Of a DNA stretch of 64,000 nt, positions 62,328-64,000 are shown in pieces. Position 1 is the first letter of the stretch. Every line of letters begins with the position of its first letter. The stretch covers positions 7,818-71,817 of the forward strand of contig NW_001914879.1 of assembly GCF_000208925.1 (NCBI RefSeq). The letters are read 5' to 3'. Below the pieces are notes generated by a model, which searched no databases, was not told the DNA's origin, and saw only the letters and a list, made by a program, of their open reading frames with translations. This stretch comes from Entamoeba histolytica HM-1:IMSS (Eukaryota > Evosea > Mastigamoebida > Endamoebidae). Both the position numbers and the translations under genes were made by a program.

Positions 62328-63890
62328 ATGTTATATTTTGTTATTTTATTTTGCATATTTGTTAAAGGGGAAGAGATATATAGTTGCGTTTATAGAAATA
62401 ATTGGATTATTCAAAAAGGAAAAACAGATGACGCTATAGCATTTGGATCATATGAAGATACCCATTTAACAAAAGGATGGGGGTTTTTAAAAATTGAAAC
62501 AGTGAGAAAATATTTACCTGAGAAACAAGCATTTGCTGCTGGTTTTTTAGAAGGGTATTTAACAAAACATTTAATATATGATTTTTGGAATAATTATCGA
62601 TTAAATGAATATGGTAAATATGGACCACCAAAAGCATTATCAAATTTTTTAGCAAAACAATATTTATGGTGGACGAATCAATGCAAAACTAATAGTACAC
62701 AATATTGGAAAGAGCAAAATTTAATATTTAAACAATTTAGAGGATTATTATCGGGATATAACAAATATTGTGATAATGGAAAGAAATTATCTATATTAGA
62801 AATGTATTATATTAATGCTGGTGGTGATTTAGGTACTTTAAATAAACTTGTTAAAAATGATAATTTACCTAAATATTCAACTATTAATATGGAAAAAATG
62901 AATCAACATGAAATATTTCATGAATGTACTGCAATAGTTAAAATTCTACCTCAAAACCAAGACATTGTTTTTTCTCATAATACATGGAGACCATATTATG
63001 CTATGATGAGAATTTATAAAAAGTATACTTTCCCTTTTACTAAAAATGCACTTCCTATGACTTTTGCTTCTTCTCCTGGATTCCTTCATTCTAAAGATGA
63101 TTTCTACATTCTAAAATCTTCTCAAAATCATTTTAGTGTTATGGAAACTACAAACTCAATCTTTAATAATAAATTATTTAAACAATTCTTAACATTTAAA
63201 TCTGTCTTGTCTTGGCAAAGAATATTAGGTTCAATGTATTACGCTCCTTCAATTCAAAAATTACTTCAAAATTTTGAAGTATATAATAGTGGCACTTATA
63301 ATAATCAATGGATTGTTACAGATTTAAATAAATTTAATTTGGCTGGACATCAACCAAATAAAGGATTATTAATGATTGCAGAACAAATTCCTGGAAAAGT
63401 TCAAATTATGGATGTTACTAAACTTCTTCTTCAAAAAGGATATTGGGCTTCATATAATAGTCCATTTAGTAAAAAAATAAGAGATTTGTCTGGATATACT
63501 TTAAAAGAAAGAGAATATGGTGATAGATATTCATATACTCGTTGTCCAAGAAGAAGAATTTTTGATAGAGAAGGCAAGTCATTAAAAACAATTAATGATA
63601 TTAAAAGATTTATGTTACTTAATAAATTTAAAACTGACCCTCTTACTGAAGGAAGACCTGGAGCTACTATTGCAGCTAGATATGACTTAGATGAAAGTCG
63701 TCCTTCTCCTTTTGGTGCAGTTGATTGTAAAATTGGGTCTAAAAAAATGGGGGTTAATGCTTGGATTTATGGAGCTCCAAGTCATAATGATCAAGAACCA
63801 TTTTGCTGGAGTGAAAGTGTCTTTGCTGATGTTGTACACAAAAACCTTCCAGATCGCTTTGATTTTGATTGGATTTTTGTTAAAAATTAA
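62328..63890 (+). CDS. Phospholipase B-like protein (PLBD family)
   Basis: A 520-aa protein with an N-terminal signal peptide (MLYFVILFCIFVKG). It contains the laminin/PLBD (Ntn-hydrolase) layout: AAGFLEGYLT near residue 65-75, the self-cleavage/nucleophile segment HECTAIVKI (Cys near residue 200), WRPYYAMMRIYKKY, GSMYYAPS, and the C-terminal GRPGATIAARYDLD and FGAVDCKIGS blocks. PLBD proteins are lysosomal or secreted glycoproteins matured by autocatalytic cleavage before Cys. Similar proteins occur in Dictyostelium and Entamoeba. Substrate specificity is not established for most members. Confidence 0.92.
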   Translation: MLYFVILFCIFVKGEEIYSCVYRNNWIIQKGKTDDAIAFGSYEDTHLTKGWGFLKIETVRKYLPEKQAFAAGFLEGYLTKHLIYDFWNNYRLNEYGKYGPPKALSNFLAKQYLWWTNQCKTNSTQYWKEQNLIFKQFRGLLSGYNKYCDNGKKLSILEMYYINAGGDLGTLNKLVKNDNLPKYSTINMEKMNQHEIFHECTAIVKILPQNQDIVFSHNTWRPYYAMMRIYKKYTFPFTKNALPMTFASSPGFLHSKDDFYILKSSQNHFSVMETTNSIFNNKLFKQFLTFKSVLSWQRILGSMYYAPSIQKLLQNFEVYNSGTYNNQWIVTDLNKFNLAGHQPNKGLLMIAEQIPGKVQIMDVTKLLLQKGYWASYNSPFSKKIRDLSGYTLKEREYGDRYSYTRCPRRRIFDREGKSLKTINDIKRFMLLNKFKTDPLTEGRPGATIAARYDLDESRPSPFGAVDCKIGSKKMGVNAWIYGAPSHNDQEPFCWSESVFADVVHKNLPDRFDFDWIFVKN

Positions 63891-63968
63891 TTCATTTCTT
63901 ATTAATTTTTTTATTAGTTCTGTTTTCAAAAAACTGAAAAAAAGATTATAACTAAATAAAATAAGATT

Positions 63969-64000
63969 ATGGGTCAATTTGTTAATATTATTTATATTCT
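63969..64000 (+). CDS. Possible start of a further gene, cut by the window end
   Basis: An ATG at 63969 opens a frame MGQFVNIIYI that runs off the window. The Gly after Met would allow N-myristoylation. Too short to judge; it may be chance. Confidence 0.15.
   Translation, partial: MGQFVNIIYI

Overview
ORGANISM. The window is AT-rich eukaryotic nuclear DNA and matches an Entamoeba of the E. histolytica group. Evidence: compact mostly single-exon genes a few hundred bases apart; tiny introns (about 45-60 nt) with GTTTGT-type 5' ends and TAG/AG 3' ends; AT-rich upstream regions with TATA-like and GAAC elements; a decayed R4/EhLINE-like retrotransposon with YMDD reverse transcriptase and a restriction-enzyme-like endonuclease; BspA-like leucine-rich proteins with CaaX-like ends; and a Dnmt2 very close to E. 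histolytica Ehmeth as I remember it. The species call is inference; E. dispar or E. nuttalli cannot be excluded. No tRNA, rRNA or CRISPR was seen.

LAYOUT. 1-9.4 kb: a decayed stretch, a spliced coiled-coil gene, a two-LIM protein, a beta-propeller protein, a SET/SMYD-like protein, two orphan genes, ribosomal protein eL21, and a three-exon PIG-Q/Gpi1 gene. 9.5-12.7 kb: a 5'-truncated LINE on the minus strand bounded by a 23-bp target-site duplication. 13-20.3 kb: a small secreted protein, Dnmt2 in four exons, a candidate C/D box snoRNA, a TBC-like protein, a VPS9 Rab-GEF and a RhoGAP. 21.5-27.3 kb: two nearly identical 1.2-kb arms in inverted orientation around a PH-RhoGAP gene. 28-34.1 kb: a BspA-like LRR protein, a secreted protein and an AFG2-like double AAA ATPase. 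34.2-42 kb: a giant WW/zinc-finger/ARM-like protein, a second LINE fragment, a secreted protein and VPS18. 42-46.4 kb: a small orphan gene, 2.3 kb of low-complexity DNA and a TBC RabGAP. 46.6-55.9 kb: a TMC-like membrane protein, a Lys-rich protein, an FHA-kinase, a cullin and a fused serine palmitoyltransferase. 56.5-63.9 kb: a C2 protein with a Pro-rich repeat tail, an LRR protein, GINS subunit Psf2, a secreted protein, a PH protein, an R-SNARE-like protein and a phospholipase B-like protein.

HOW IT FITS TOGETHER. There is no operon logic, but membrane traffic and small-GTPase control are strongly represented (two TBC, one VPS9, two RhoGAP, VPS18, a SNARE, PH and C2 proteins), together with lipid and GPI synthesis (SPT, PIG-Q) and nuclear functions (Dnmt2, Psf2, FHA kinase, SET). 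Several genes are only visible when introns are resolved by eye: PIG-Q, Dnmt2, AFG2-like, the SNARE, the PH protein and the gene at 847-1344.

MOST NOTEWORTHY. A single-chain serine palmitoyltransferase that fuses an LCB2-like half and an LCB1-like half; a LINE whose in-frame stops are nearly all TGA, one shared with a second copy; an R-SNARE-like protein with Asn at the ionic zero layer; a C/D snoRNA candidate; and the large inverted repeat around the PH-RhoGAP gene.
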